Part shown: in pieces, positions 26,399 through 38,090 of the stretch | Layout: each line of letters opens with the position of its first letter | How positions within the stretch are numbered: the first letter of the stretch is position 1 | Assembly (NCBI GenBank): GCA_022410635.1 | Contig: JAJVDF010001211.1 | Coordinates: 174,833-238,832, forward strand | Direction of reading: 5' to 3' | Length of the DNA stretch: 64,000 nt | Source: Tretioscincus oriximinensis | Lineage: Eukaryota > Chordata > Lepidosauria > Squamata > Gymnophthalmidae | Program-made: the position numbers and the translations under genes | Notes under the pieces: model-generated | Databases searched by the model: none | Seen by the model: the letters and a program-made list of their open reading frames with translations, nothing else | Told to the model about the DNA's origin: nothing

Positions 26399-26978
26399 NN
26401 NNNNNNNNNNNNNNNNNNNNNNNNNNNNNNNNNNNNNNNNNNNNNNNNNNNNNNNNNNNNNNNNNNNNNNNNNNNNNNNNNNNNNNNNNNNNNNNNNNNN
26501 NNNNNNNNNNNNNNNNNNNNNNNNNNNNNNNNNNNNNNNNNNNNNNNNNNNNNNNNNNNNNNNNNNNNNNNNNNNNNNNNNNNNNNNNNNNNNNNNNNNN
26601 NNNNNNNNNNNNNNNNNNNNNNNNNNNNNNNNNNNNNNNNNNNNNNNNNNNNNNNNNNNNNNNNNNNNNNNNNNNNNNNNNNNNNNNNNNNNNNNNNNNN
26701 NNNNNNNNNNNNNNNNNNNNNNNNNNNNNNNNNNNNNNNNNNNNNNNNNNNNNNNNNNNNNNNNNNNNNNNNNNNNNNNNNNNNNNNNNNNNNNNNNNNN
26801 NNNNNNNNNNNNNNNNNNNNNNNNNNNNNNNNNNNNNNNNNNNNNNNNNNNNNNNNNNNNNNNNNNNNNNNNNNNNNNNNNNNNNNNNNNNNNNNNNNNN
26901 NNNNNNNNNNNNNNNNNNNNNNNNNNNNNNNNNNNNNNNNNNNNNNNNNNNNNNNNNNNNNNNNNNNNNNNNNNNNNN
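26399..26978. other. Assembly gap (580 N)
   Basis: Run of N bounded by (GAA)n and by the GC-rich hAT-like palindrome, both hard to sequence. Confidence 1.
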
Positions 26979-27505
26979 GGTTGCCATATTCTGGCAACCC
27001 AAAACCGGGACGGGAGTGGGGTGCGCGCACACGCGCATGCGCACATACGGACGCTTGTAGCGAGACAGGCAAAACCTCTTCTGCCTGTCTCACCACAAGC
27101 GTCCGTGTGTGCGCGCACGCATGCTCCTTTGCTGGTGGTGGGGTTTTGCCCTGCTCTCGCCGCCAACTCGCCTGCAGCAGCGGAGCAAAAACGCTTGGGT
27201 TTGTGAGAGGAGAGCAGAGCTGCCCTCCTGTCACAAACCCAGGCGTTTCTCCTCTGCTAGAGGAGAGTTGGCGGCGAGAGCAGGGCGAAACCCCATCTCC
27301 AGCCAAGGAGCAGCTACTCGGCACGCTCCGAGGGTCCTCCCAGGAACCCGGAAAGTGCTGCCGGGCTGCACCCGTCAGCTCTGACGGCTGCTTTGCCTTT
27401 AAAATCCCGCCTTTTTACACTCCCTGACGCAGCATCGGGGAATGTAAAAAGCCGGGATTTTGCCTTAAAACCCGGAGGGGACTATATTTTAGTCCCCAAA
27501 ACCCT
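26979..27505. mobile_element. GC-rich palindromic hAT-like element, partial copy
   Basis: Same element as at 54457-55004: 'ccatattctggcaaccc' start, 'ggggactatattttagtccc' end, and internal inverted pairs such as 'cagagctgccctcctgtc' and 'acaaacccaggcgtttctcc'. The left flank is in the gap and the right terminal repeat is missing. Confidence 0.8.
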
Positions 27506-27957
27506 ACACACAGGGCCTCCAAACCCCATCTCCCATGTGAGAGACGGATTCCTTAGAAGAAGCTATCACTCCAGGCAGCATTTCCGGAAGTGACAGCACT
27601 AGGCAGTCTCTTAGACGTAAAGCAGCAAGTGTGTGCAGAAATACCTCTGCTATCCTATACTACAAGCCGCGTGGGGGGGACATCAACTTGGACCATCTCT
27701 CTCAACAGCAAATGTGATGGAAATGTGGGCAAGACCTTCTCAGTAGTGGCCCCCAGATTAGGGAATAGTCTTCTTGAGGTGTGCAATGATGGGAACGCTT
27801 GGAAGCCAAATATCGGGCAGGGAGCAGCCCAGGGTTATCTCGCGAGGGTTTTTTATGATGGCATCTCCTGGGAGCAACAGGAAATGATACACAAAAGCGA
27901 CATCAACGCACTCTGTCCACCATTTTCTCAGAAGTAAATACCAGAAGTTACATAAAA

Positions 27958-28196
27958 TGATTTATTAATTTGTACTTATTTCCCGCCTTATACACAAAGG
28001 TCTCAGGGCAGCCAATCAAAGGGTGGCACATAGAGCTTTTGTTGCTTTCTCCACAACAGACACTCTTTGAAGTAGGTGGGGCTGAGAGAGTTCAAAAGGT
28101 CACCCAGCTGGCTTTCATGTAGGATTGGGGAATCGAACTGGGAGGCGACCAGATAAGAGTCCTACACTCTAACCACTATACCAAACTGGCTCGCTG
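27958..28196 (-). mobile_element. Sauria-type tRNA-derived SINE
   Basis: TTTATTAATTTG tail, 'cacaacagacactctttg' core, reversed B box 'ggaatcgaactggg', reversed A box 'accaaactggct'. Confidence 0.86.
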
Positions 28197-28334
28197 AAGT
28201 GACAAATTGATGTCATTTCCTGTAAAATGGCTGTGCCCAGGTGTGGCAAATTTTCTCATAGTCCCCCCTGCGAGATCTCGGATCACATGGAGGGGATGTT
28301 TATTTCAGAGACCTGTACGTGTGTCAAATGTTAT

Positions 28335-28500
28335 CAGTTTTTATATGTTCAGAAAAGTTTTGAAAACACACCTCTCCACTCAGGCCTTTGGCTAGAGAAA
28401 CACCTTCCCCCTTCTCCACTTTCAGATCCTGTCGTTTTTAATACATCGATTTTGTATTTTGTTTTGCTGTTGCTGGCCATCCTGAGATCTACAGAGTAGT
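28335..28500 (+). mobile_element. L2-like LINE 3' fragment
   Basis: 'gttttgaaaacacacctctc', 'aggcctttggctagagaaac', 'catcctgagatctacagag'. Confidence 0.5.
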
Positions 28501-28734
28501 CTAGTTTGCTGATACTTATGCAGGGCTGGGAAATCTTGCAGCAGGAGCCTGAAAATCTCAGGTGTTTGGAGTTCTCGCCACATTTGGGCTACACTTCAGC
28601 CTTCAGATTAAAAATAATTTTTTCCAGGGTGCGGATTTAAAGCTGAGACTCTGTATGATTGTTTTATAGGGTTATTGCAGGAAGGCTTTGATGGGTAGAG
28701 AGTTTCAGTAATAAACTGCAGGGGTGAGAATCAA

Positions 28735-29160
28735 AATGTAGAATGGCCACGCTGGATCGGGCAAACAGAGGCCCACCTGGCCCAGCCTTCTGCCCCACCA
28801 GGTGCACCTGGGCAGCCTCAATAGAGGGAAGCAAAATATGCTCCTGTTCATGACTCCCTGCAAATGGCACTTCAGGAGTCCTGCCTGTGGCTCCATCCCA
28901 TAGACAGCATCCATCCTAGGACCCATTTATGCCCTTGGCCTGCCTAGTCCTGTCTTAAAGCTATCCAAGCTGTTAGCTACCACCACCCCTTCTGGAAGTC
29001 AATTCCACAGGCCGATGACCCTCTGGGTGAAAAAATACTTTGTCTGTTCTCACTTTTCTACCCATCAGTTCCCAGGAGGGCGCTCTGGTCCTTGTGTTGT
29101 GTGAGAGAGAAAATATTTTTCTCTCACACATTTTTCTCTCTTAACCCTATCCGTCCCTTG
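28735..29160 (-). mobile_element. CR1-like LINE 3' end, subfamily 2
   Basis: 'aatggccacgctggatcg' through 'gttcatgactccctgc' to 'tttctacccatcagttcc', a reverse copy of the subfamily 2 3' end. Confidence 0.83.
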
Positions 29161-29169
29161 CATAAAAAA

Positions 29170-29390
29170 ATACGAATTTTTGTCTCAAAAGATGCATTAG
29201 GGCTTATTTCCAGGAGATGTCTTATTTTTCCATGAACAACAATCTACATTTATTCTTGAAGAAAAAATCATTTTGAATGGTAACTAGGGCTTATTTTTGG
29301 AGTTGAGCTTATATTTAAAGCATCCTGAAAAATCCTGAAAAATCATGATAGGGCTTATTTTGGGGGTCTTATTTTCAGGGAAACAACATA
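29170..29390. repeat. Short-motif repeat 'AGGGCTTATTTT'
   Basis: 'agggcttattt' occurs three times, with two related 'gtcttattttt' motifs. It resembles the ends of a DNA transposon common in reptile genomes, but I cannot name it. Confidence 0.4.
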
Positions 29391-29399
29391 CTAGCCAAA

Positions 29400-29705
29400 T
29401 TAGTCTATTGGGTTATGATAATGCAACAGGCTCACCCATCCCCCCTCCCTTGCCCACTCCCATTCCTGTTTCACTTGCTGATTCTTTATTTCCATTTTCC
29501 AGTCCTTCTTTCTTCCCTTCCTTCTTTATTTCCTTTTTTCTTCCTTATCTTCTTTCTTTGTTTCATTTCTTCTTTCCTGCCTTCCTTCCTGCTGCTCTTC
29601 CTTGTGCCTCCCTTCTTTCCTGCTTCTGAGGCCTGTCATTGGTCATTATACCTTGTAATGTTGGACTCTTTGATACGTGTTTCATTATATGTACAGATAC
29701 TTCAT
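29400..29705 (+). repeat. Dispersed repeat with TTCC-rich core, copy 1
   Basis: 'gggttatgataatgcaac', a C-rich then CTTCC/CTTTC-rich core, then 'attggtcattataccttg' and 'tatatgtacagatac'. The same order recurs at 35535-35885, so it is one repeat family. Confidence 0.65.
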
Positions 29706-30520
29706 ATTTAAATCATCCTTCTCATGGATCATCTGCAATTTTTGCAACTTCTACGCTGCCACTTTAACCAATGTAATAAGTTTCATCGTTCTCTATACTG
29801 AACTATGAGACTAGACAGCTATCCTACTGACCTGATGGCTGACAATTTTCTGCTTTCAAATTAAAGAGAAAACGGAATTAGCAAATTAATTGTTTGCTGT
29901 GTGTTTGCTAGGTGTTGTGTCAGCTGCAGCATGCGTGGCAGCCAATTGAAAACTCCGTGGAGCGTTCTTGTGAAGGAGGTGGAGCTTCGTATGGTCCTTA
30001 CTATCCACTAATGTCAATCACATTAATTTTAAATTACTTCTGTACAGCCTAGTGTCAAAATGATTAAAGCATGAAGTGAAAAATAGACAGGCACACATTT
30101 ACCTTGGAATTACAAGGACACTTTATTTTCCCCCTTCTGTTTTCAGCCTCCAGACTTGTGAAAATCTTAAAATATTTGGGGTCTACGTTATGAAGATGCT
30201 TTTACATTCAAAGGATATTCAAATGCAGAAACAACAACTCTCAATTTCTGTATTGTTATGAAGGAATTACCCCACACACACACTCCAAATTTTGTACGTT
30301 GCACCTGTCTATTCATCTTATAGCTGGTTGGTTTTGTTCTGTGTCAAAAGCATTGCATTCCAACAAAACAGCCCATAAAGGTTAAATGCAAAATTACAAG
30401 TTACCATAATTTTAAGAAAACACAGTCAGACTTCCCGAGGCACCATTTTGTGTAAATGGCTAATCTTTCCAACCCCAAAGCATTGCAATTTTTAACGCTT
30501 TTTACTCGTTAAATCGTATA

Positions 30521-30565
30521 CAGGTGAAACCCTGTTATAACAAACACCAAGGGGTCAGGTAGATG
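30521..30565. repeat. Orphan left end of the TA-flanked foldback family
   Basis: TA then CAGGTGAAACCCTGTTATAA, the terminal repeat of the elements at 20516, 55176 and 56700. No matching right end was found nearby; a Penelope-like element follows directly. Confidence 0.65.
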
Positions 30566-30576
30566 CATTCCAGAAA

Positions 30577-30676
30577 GTGAACTTGCTCCCTAGATTGTTC
30601 CAAGCTGAGATTAATGGTATGGTGGAATTTAATGGAATTTAATCTCAGCTTGTAACCATCTAGGGAGCAAGTTCAC
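30577..30676. repeat. 37-bp inverted repeat at the PLE 5' border
   Basis: Arms 30577-30613 and 30640-30676 match at 35 of 37 positions, separated by 26 bases. The right arm is part of the PLE coding sequence. Confidence 0.85.
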
Positions 30677-31630
30677 TTTTTGGACACCACCATACAATTG
30701 CACGACGGACATCTGAGGACGACCCTGTATCGCAAGCCCACTGATCGATACACCTACTTACACGCCTCTAGTTTCCACCCTGAACACACAACCAAATCCA
30801 TTGTCTCTCAGATATAATCGCATCTGCTCAGATCCAGAGGACAGAGGCGCAAACTCCTGGAACTACAACAAGCATTCCTCAGGCTACAGGACCCACCACA
30901 TGAAGTAAAAAATCAAATCAAAAGAGCCAGAATGGTACCCAGAATCAACCTACTACAGGACAGATTGAGGACAGAAAACAACAGAACCCCATTAGTGGTC
31001 ACATACAGCTCACAATTGAGGCCCTTCAAACACATAGTCAATAAACTTCAACCTATTTTAGATAAGAACGCTGCACTCTCAAGAGCACTTGGTGGAAAAC
31101 CTTTGCTGGTTTACAAACAACCACCCAACCTCAAACAACTCCTCACACAGAAGACACAGAACACGGACGGAGAAATGGGAACTAGACCCTGCCACCAACC
31201 CAGATGTCAACTCTGCTCCCACATCCACCTTGGCAATGTCATCACGGGACCTGGTCACACCACCCACAATATTAGAGGCCCTTTTACATGCTCATCTTCT
31301 AATGTGGTGTATTCCATTTTCTACCAACAATGTCCCTCAGCATTCTTCATTGGGCAAACAGGACAATCCCTATGCCAGAGAATAAATGGACACAAATCAG
31401 ATATTCAAAATGGCAACACACAGAAACCAGTTGCTGAACCCTTCAACCTTCCAGGACATTCAGTTTCAGACCTCAGGACTGCAGTCCTTGAACAAAGCAA
31501 CTACCCAAAGGAAGATTTGAAAGAGAAGCAGCAGAGCTTGAAGACATTCATAAGTTCCAGGCCATCAACAATGGACTTAACAAAGATAATGGTTTCCTGG
31601 CCAATTATACATTTTTATGACACCTGTTAA
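30577..31630 (+). mobile_element. Penelope-like element (PLE), 5'-truncated, RT end plus GIY-YIG endonuclease
   Basis: The frame from about 30662 (EQVHFLDTTIQLHDGHLRTT, YRKPTDRYTYLH) matches the 3' part of PLE reverse transcriptases. After one in-frame TAA at 30815 it continues as a 232-codon ORF (30932-31630). That has a cysteine cluster (CHQPRCQLCSH, about residues 87-97) and a GIY-YIG-type nuclease core NVVYSIFYQQC...FFIGQTG (about residues 124-144). PLEs are retroelements whose RT is related to telomerase. In front lies a 37-bp inverted duplication (30577-30613 and 30640-30676) of the element's own 5' border, typical of PLE insertions. Non-autonomous. Confidence 0.85.
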
Positions 31631-31639
31631 GTATTTGAT

Positions 31640-32030
31640 TCATTCACAGGATAGTTCAAACTAGGTGAGGAAGTTCAGGAGGAACTTCTACAGTGGCATC
31701 TTGAAACGCAGGGCATGGCCACAGCCAAATGTCTGTATTCTTCAAGAGAAATATTGCTTAACATGCCCATGGAGAAATTGTCAAAGACATCATTCCAGGG
31801 AAATGTTGAATGTATTCACGCTTCCAAAACAACATATCACTTTCAAAAACAGCAGCTGATAGCAGAGGTACGACCTCGAAATGTATCTTCTTACGGTCTG
31901 CAAAAACTTCCGAGGGCTGAAAAACCTCATAAATAACCTCGTAAACAATACAGCCTTTATGCAGGACAAGTCACCTAATGGGGCGATTGAAGGGAATCAT
32001 TTCATCCTTCCTTTGGCCCTCCACCTTGAA
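31640..32030. other. Intergenic, no recognised feature
   Basis: Short open frames only. Possibly the 3' region of the PLE, but not recognisable. Confidence 0.4.
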
Positions 32031-32034
32031 ATAC

Positions 32035-32520
32035 AGGGTGCGGCAACAGTCCGAGGCCAGACCCCACCTAGACCAGCTCTCTGTCTCACACGTTGGCCCA
32101 CCAATGACTCTCCCCTCCCAGCGTATGGTATTTCAAGAATTCTGCCTGTTGCCCAAGTACTAAGACATCCATCCTAATAGCTATCGATATATTTGGCTTC
32201 CAGGAATTTGTCTAATCCTGTCTTAAAGCTAACAAGGCCGCTGCTGCCACCGCTTCTGAAAGTAGATTCCACAGACCAATGACCCTCTGGCTGAAAAAAT
32301 ACTTTCCCTTGTCTGCCTTAACCCTTCTGCCCGTCTCTTCCAGGAAGGCCCCTTTGTCCTGGTAGAGAAAATATGCTGCTCAAAACAATTAAGGGAACAC
32401 TTTAACATAGCATGTTCCCTTAATTTCTTTGAGCAGCATATTTTTTCTCTGTTCACCTTTCCCATCCCATTAACAATTTTATACCCTTCCATCAGACCAC
32501 CTCTTCTCACACAAGGCTCG
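32035..32520 (-). mobile_element. Old CR1-like LINE 3' end, subfamily 2, carrying a MITE
   Basis: 'gaccagctctctgtctcac', 'cttaaagctaacaaggccg', 'gaccctctggctgaaaaaat' match subfamily 2 in reverse. A hairpin MITE splits it at 32372-32440. Confidence 0.8.
32372..32440. mobile_element. 69-bp hairpin MITE nested in a CR1
   Basis: TATGCTGCTCAAAACAATTA at the left, complementary end at the right; loop around 'ctttaacatagcatg'. The TA at each border fits a TA target duplication in the 'gagaaaata...' CR1 sequence. Same family as at 22821. Confidence 0.85.
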
Positions 32521-32926
32521 CAGCACCTGAATGTGCCTTTTTGCCACCACCTCAGTTTTGTGTGGCAACTAATTCTACGTTTTGTTTAATACTTGAACTT
32601 TTTCACCCCAATTTTAACCTTACCTAAATCTGAACTGACTTTCAGAAACTAAAGATGCATGAAACGAAGCAGCTCGGAAGCAGAGGGGTTCACCTGGAAA
32701 ATCTAGTGCTCCCACCCCACTTCATAAACTGACCAGATTTTCTGAGGCCCAAGTTCATTAAGATTCATGCTAATTTGCATATTCGTAAATATGCAAATCA
32801 CTCCCCAGCATCCATTCCACTCCGAAATTCCTGCCCGAGAAATCTGTAAAGCATGTGAGAATTTTTTTAAATGTGTGAGAATTTTTGGAGTGCATCAGAA
32901 ATTTGCATTTTTTAAAAAAATTTTTA

Positions 32927-33095
32927 CTGAGGGGAGGGTGTCTTCAGGAGCTTGCCCCGGTTGCCGGAGCCCCCTAGTGGTGGAGCAGTGAATTTTTTAA
33001 AAAACAAAAATTGTGAGACTTTTTTGTTTTTTACTGAGGGGAGGGTGCCTTCAGAAGCTGGCCCCATGTGCCAGAGGCCCCTAGTGGTGGCGGGG
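32927..33095. repeat. Two-copy tandem duplication
   Basis: 'tttactgaggggagggtg' followed by 'cttcag(a/g)agct' and 'cccctagtggtgg' occurs at 32923-32986 and again at 33030-33093. Confidence 0.8.
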
Positions 33096-33179
33096 GGGGG
33101 GGCGGCAGGAGCGCAGGGTAGACACCCCAAAAACGGGTTTCCCCCCCAAAAAAAGGGGGTCATCTGGTCAGCTTACATA

Positions 33180-34025
33180 TCAAAGACCTTTAAAGTGCAT
33201 TTTCTGGGCCTAGAAATGTGGACTAGAAGTACTGCTGTGTAAATGCTGCTTCCCCTCAGCTGCTTTGAAGCTATTATTGTTTGCAAATGCAGCTGAAGTT
33301 GGTCACTATCCGGACTTCTGCTATTTTCTGTTGACTACCAAAATGGCACAGTTATAAAAAGGGCGGGGAAATGGATATGAGTAAAAAATTAAAGGCATTA
33401 TACTATTAAGCGTTAATTATCTAAAATGTTAGGCACATCTAAAATGTTTTGCTACAAAAAAGGCCGGTGGCGTACAGAAACCCTACGGTCTGAAGAAATA
33501 TAGATGAGAAATCCCTGCGTACAGGAACAAGGCAACTGGTGGAATGGGAAGGCAAAGAATTGAGTAAATTCCAAGATCGCATAGGCTCAGGTAGGTGGTG
33601 AGCACTCTAAAAGCTTTTAAATACAGACGCTATTGTGATGCGGAAGTCTGTTCACATTTTTCAGGGGTAAGAAGCAAAAGCCCTGTGTAAGTGAGTGCAT
33701 TTATTTGCACACCACTCCTAGTTGGCTGTTTTTTTTAAAGTCTGCTGATCTGTTAAATATTTTAGTCATGGGGAGGCAACAACTGGGAAGAGACTTTTCC
33801 ACAAGCGTCTCTTCAGTTGTTGCATATGGCACAGGAGGCAGCAGTAGAAAAAAAAACCTTTTTATCCTGACATGCAGAAAGAAGAAGCAAGTTCCTGACA
33901 CTTCTCCTGGTTCATATAAAAACATAAAAAGAACCAGCAGCATCCAATCTCACGTAGGGAGTCACCAGTTGCTTTTGCCATCTCAAGCACAAGACAAAGG
34001 TAAAACCCTCAGCTAATTTCATGGT
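33180..34025. other. Intergenic, no recognised feature
   Basis: AT-rich sequence with a 103-codon open frame (33705-34016, plus) that shows no domain. Nothing supported. Confidence 0.45.
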
Positions 34026-34026
34026 G

Positions 34027-35285
34027 GTCTTTGGATAAAGTCCCTCATCAAAGGCTCCTAATAAAGCTCCACACTCATGGTATAAGAGGACAGATTTTGT
34101 CCTGGATTGGAAACCGGCTAAAAGATAGAAAACAGAGGGTGGTAATAAATGGACAGTTCTTAGTGGAAAGAGGTAAGAAGTGGGGTACCCCAGGGATCTG
34201 TACTGGGACCCTTGCTTTTCAATATATTCATAAACGATCTGGATGCCGAGGTAAATAGTGAAGTAGCCAAATTCGCTGACGACACTAAATGGTGCACGGT
34301 AGCGAAAACTGAAAATGATTGTAAGGCACTCCAGAGTGGTTTATTGAAATTGGGTGAGTGGGCATCAAAGTGGCAAATGCACTTCAACTTAAGCAAGTGC
34401 AAGGTCATGCATATTGGGGCCAAGAACCCCAACTACTCCTACCACCTGATGGGAACCAAGAGCTTTCTGTAACCGAGCAAGAAAAGGATCTTGGGGTGTT
34501 GGTGGACAATTCAATGAAAATGTCAATCCAGTGTGCAGCAGCAGCAAAAAAGGCAAATTCCATGTTGGGGATAATTAGGAAAAGAATCGAAAACCAGGCA
34601 GCAAATGTTGTTTTGCCTCTTTATAAATCTGTGGTGAGGCCACATTTGGAATGCTGTGTTCAATTCTGGTCACCACATCTCAAGAGGGATATTGTGGAAC
34701 TAGAGAAGGTGCAGAAAAGGGCAACAAGAATGTTCAAGAGTCTGGAGCATCTCCCTTATGAAGTCAGGCTGCAACATCTGGGCCTCTTCAGCCTTGAAAG
34801 GAGACATTTGAGGGGTGATCTGATTGAAGCATACAAAACCATGTATGGGATGGACAGGGTGAATAGAGGGAAAATGTTCTCTACCACACAACCCAAGGAC
34901 CAGGGGGCCCTCCTTGAAACTGTTGGGCAGAAAAGTGAGAACAAAGGAAAGTATTTTTTCACCCAGAGGGTCATCGGCCTGTGGAATTTACTTCCTGAAG
35001 TGGTGGTGGTAGCTAACAGCTTGGATAGTTTCAAGACAGGACTAGACAGGTTTATGACACCAACGGTATAAATGGATACAAGGCTGGATGTCTCGATACT
35101 GCCCTCGATATGGAGCAACAGACAGGACTCCTGCAATGCTATTTGCAGGACAGCGAGATCAAGTGAAGATTTTGCATTCTTTCTGTTCCAGACTGCCCAG
35201 GTTCAATTGGTGGGCCTCTGTGTGAAAGAGAAGGCTGGTCTAGATGGACTCCGGCTCGATTCAGCAGGGCTCCTCTTATTAAGGA
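34027..35285 (+). mobile_element. CR1-like LINE, subfamily 2, longest copy
   Basis: Starts within the RT fingers/palm (HQRLLIKLHTHGIRGQILSW), continues NIFINDLDAEVNSEVAKFAD with the catalytic FADDTK, and has a 237-codon RT C-terminal ORF at 34358-35071. Frameshifts separate the pieces. It ends in the 'ctcctcttatt' type terminus. Confidence 0.9.
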
Positions 35286-35534
35286 CGCTCCCATGGGGGT
35301 TAAGGTTAAACTGCTTTTCTGACTACCATTTCATTGTTCATGTTCTATGATCACAACAGTTTGGGAACAACCTCACTATTCCTACTTACAATTCAGCTTC
35401 CTAGATATTTCTTACCCTTAGGAGTTCTACTAAAAGAGGCCATAATATCTTCCAAGTCATACTTGCCAATTTGAATTCCAGCAATCGTTTTCACTCCCCA
35501 TTTTAAGATATAGTGCATTTGAAGCCATACTGTA

Positions 35535-35885
35535 TTTCAGAACTAGTAGAATCAGCCCATTGTGTTACGGTAATGCAAAGGGCTCTAGCCCCTCCTTCCC
35601 TTTGTTCCCATCCATGCTTTTACCTACTCACTCCCTTGCCTCTCCCAGCCCCTTTTCACTTGCATTTACTTTCTTTTGTTCCTTCTTTATTTCTGTGTTC
35701 CTTCCTTCTTTCTTTCCTTTTCTTCCTTCCCTTCCTTCCTTCTCTCCTTTTTATCCGTTTCTTCCTTCTTTCTTCCCTTCCTTGTGTCATTGATCTCTGG
35801 AAGCTGCAAAAGTTCCGATCCCTGTCGTTGGTTGTTATACCTCTGAACGCTGGACTCTTGTTTTTTATATGTACAGACATGGTTC
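35535..35885 (+). repeat. Dispersed repeat with TTCC-rich core, copy 2
   Basis: 'gtgttacggtaatgcaaagg', CTTCC/CTTTC core, 'gttggttgttatacctctg', 'tatatgtacagacatgg': the same layout as 29400-29705. Confidence 0.65.
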
Positions 35886-35889
35886 AGCG

Positions 35890-37140
35890 CAGAAAGAGTT
35901 GGGATAAATATATGCAGGATATGTACCCCTAGAGCAAGTCCTGTGGAATAAGTTTGCATGACTCCACCAAGAGCAAACTTTAATTTGGAGGATATTTTGC
36001 ACAACGGCACAGAGAAGAATCGCAAGCACTTCACACTGCCATGTTTTTCACACTGATGTTTTTGTACTACTAACGTTTAAGGGGGAATGGTACGAAAGGC
36101 TGTGTTGTCCCGGTGTGACGAGCCCTACCTCGCCCAGTCTACGACATCTGTCCGTGAGCTGCGAGAGATTCCCCCCTCCCTTAGAGCCTAGAGAGATGTT
36201 TCTGGACATCACAGACATTGCATAGACATAAGCATGGAATAAGGCAGCTTCATCGTTTTCCAAGTAGTCTTCCAAGTAGTTTTCCAAGAGATTCTAGCAA
36301 AATCACATTACCAAAAATACATGTATTATTAAAGCATATGGAACTATGCTGGCACTACTGTTAGCTTAATGCCTCTTATCAGAATTTGGAAGAAATGCAG
36401 GAACCTTGACAAGAACAATGTGTTGAAATCTGGAAAATGGTTGTGCAATTGCAGAGATGATTCTGAAGTCACTTTAAACATTGTGTCTCAAGATGAAGCG
36501 ATGGATTATTCACAGAGAAGGCTCAGGACTTTCCTGTCCTCTTTCCACAATTTACCATGACTGGGCCAGAAATCAACACACCATCCTTCTGCCTGTGTTG
36601 ACTACCTGTGCTACAGAGAACAATCCAAAAATGGCTTTATATTTTCCCCTGGAACCTTCAACTTATGAGGATATACAATGATTTACTTATACATAAAATT
36701 TCCCTGTAAAACAACCTGCCTGTGCACCTTAAGTCCAGCACAAAAGTCAAGCTAACAGTGCTTGTTGAACTCGTCTGTCATAATTTAAAGGGATTTTTAG
36801 TAGATTGTCAGCAAAACCTGTAAAAACAGTTGCCTGGTAGTTAGTGGCAACTAAAAACTTCAAACTGATAACACAGTTTTGGAGCTCTTGGAAGGCCCCC
36901 TTTCTTGATGGCAAGTTAATTACAAATGTTACAGCTTCAAAGATGCCGAATCTTTCTTAAATAGGCCACGAAAGCCAACGTGACTCAGGAAGGTTCCTAT
37001 TAAGTTCTATGGAAAAAAAGCCACCTCCACCCACTGTAATCCCTCTGTGGATCTTGAGTTTATTAATTTTATAACATTTGTATTCTGCCCTTCACCTTGA
37101 GATCTCAGGATGAATCTTATGATAAAGAACAGATTCTAAA
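35890..37140. other. Intergenic, no recognised feature
   Basis: No repeat that I know and no exon-like frame. Confidence 0.45.
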
Positions 37141-37372
37141 TTCCAGTTTGGTGTAGTGGTTGAGTGTTGGACTCGTATCTGGTAGCCTCCAGGTTCGGTT
37201 CCCCAATCCTCCACGAAAACCTTGGACCAGTCACAGTTTTTGCTCTCAGCCCCACCTATTCCACAGGGTGTCTGTTGTGGAGAAAGCAACAAAAGCTATA
37301 GTTGGCCGCCCTGAGACCTTCGGGTATAGGGCGGGATACAAGTACAAATAAATAAATAATAAATAAATAAAT
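37141..37372 (+). mobile_element. Sauria-type tRNA-derived SINE
   Basis: A box 'agtttggtgtagtggttg', B box 'ggttcggttcccc', core 'ccacagggtgtctgttgtgg', 'gggtatagggcgggatac', AAATAA tail. Confidence 0.88.
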
Positions 37373-37644
37373 GGTCTAAAACCGATTTTGGTCCAGAGAC
37401 AATAGTGGAATAAATTAGTATGTTGTATCGAGGGAAGAGGCGAGTCCTCTACATGGCACAATGTTTGTAAGTAAATTTTTCCACTGATCAATAAGCTAAT
37501 CTAACAAATGTCTTAGATTATTGAGTATTTTTTATAGTCAAAATCTTTTTTTCCACACGTGTGTTTTTGTTGCGTATGTTTCAATGTCTGTATGTTTCAT
37601 TTTTGTATTGCTAAGTATCATAATAAAAATTATATATATAAAAA

Positions 37645-37870
37645 AGGGTATTTTTCACCCAAAGGCTTCCATTCTATCTTTCCCGCCAGGCTGTGGTGGT
37701 TTCCATTTATCTAGTAGTCTGTTGCAACTCTTGAAATTCTTGCTTGCAAATAGCTGGGTTGGCTAGAGCTACAGGCTAGGAGATGCTCAGCCCTCCCCAC
37801 GTCCCACACAGGGCCTCTAAACCCCATTTCACAGATGAAAGAGCAGGACTTAGCCAACTAAGCCATTTCT
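37645..37870 (-). mobile_element. SINE, GAA/CTT-tailed family, missing its tail
   Basis: 'aaaggcttccattctatc', 'ccaggctgtggtggtttcc', 'aatagctgggttggctagag', then the reversed tRNA-like head 'ttagccaactaagcc'. An AT-rich stretch replaces the usual tail. Confidence 0.8.
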
Positions 37871-37977
37871 ACCAGTGTCAAAAAACCAGTGTAAGGTGCC
37901 ATGCAAGTACCTGAGGTTATTCCAGAAGTTCGAGGAGCATCACTGAGGAGATCCAAATGTGGACGACTCAAACTGGG

Positions 37978-38090
37978 CACTTTGGATGGATTTGCACGGA
38001 GCTTTATTCTGGGCTGTATCTCAGAACAGGAATCTGCCATCTGCATGTTAGCGTTGACTATGGAAGGCTTCTGATATGTCCAAGAGAAAT
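37978..38090. repeat. Degenerate copy of the 'CCCACTGAGCC' MITE
   Basis: 'agctttattctgggctgtat', 'ctcagaacaggaatctgcc', 'atctgcatgttagcgttg' match one half of the MITE at 21723. Confidence 0.55.

Noticed and set aside
26256..27324. Long minus-strand frames of 262 to 340 codons
   Set aside because: They consist of translated N and a (GAA)n run; the remaining codons fall in a palindromic transposon.
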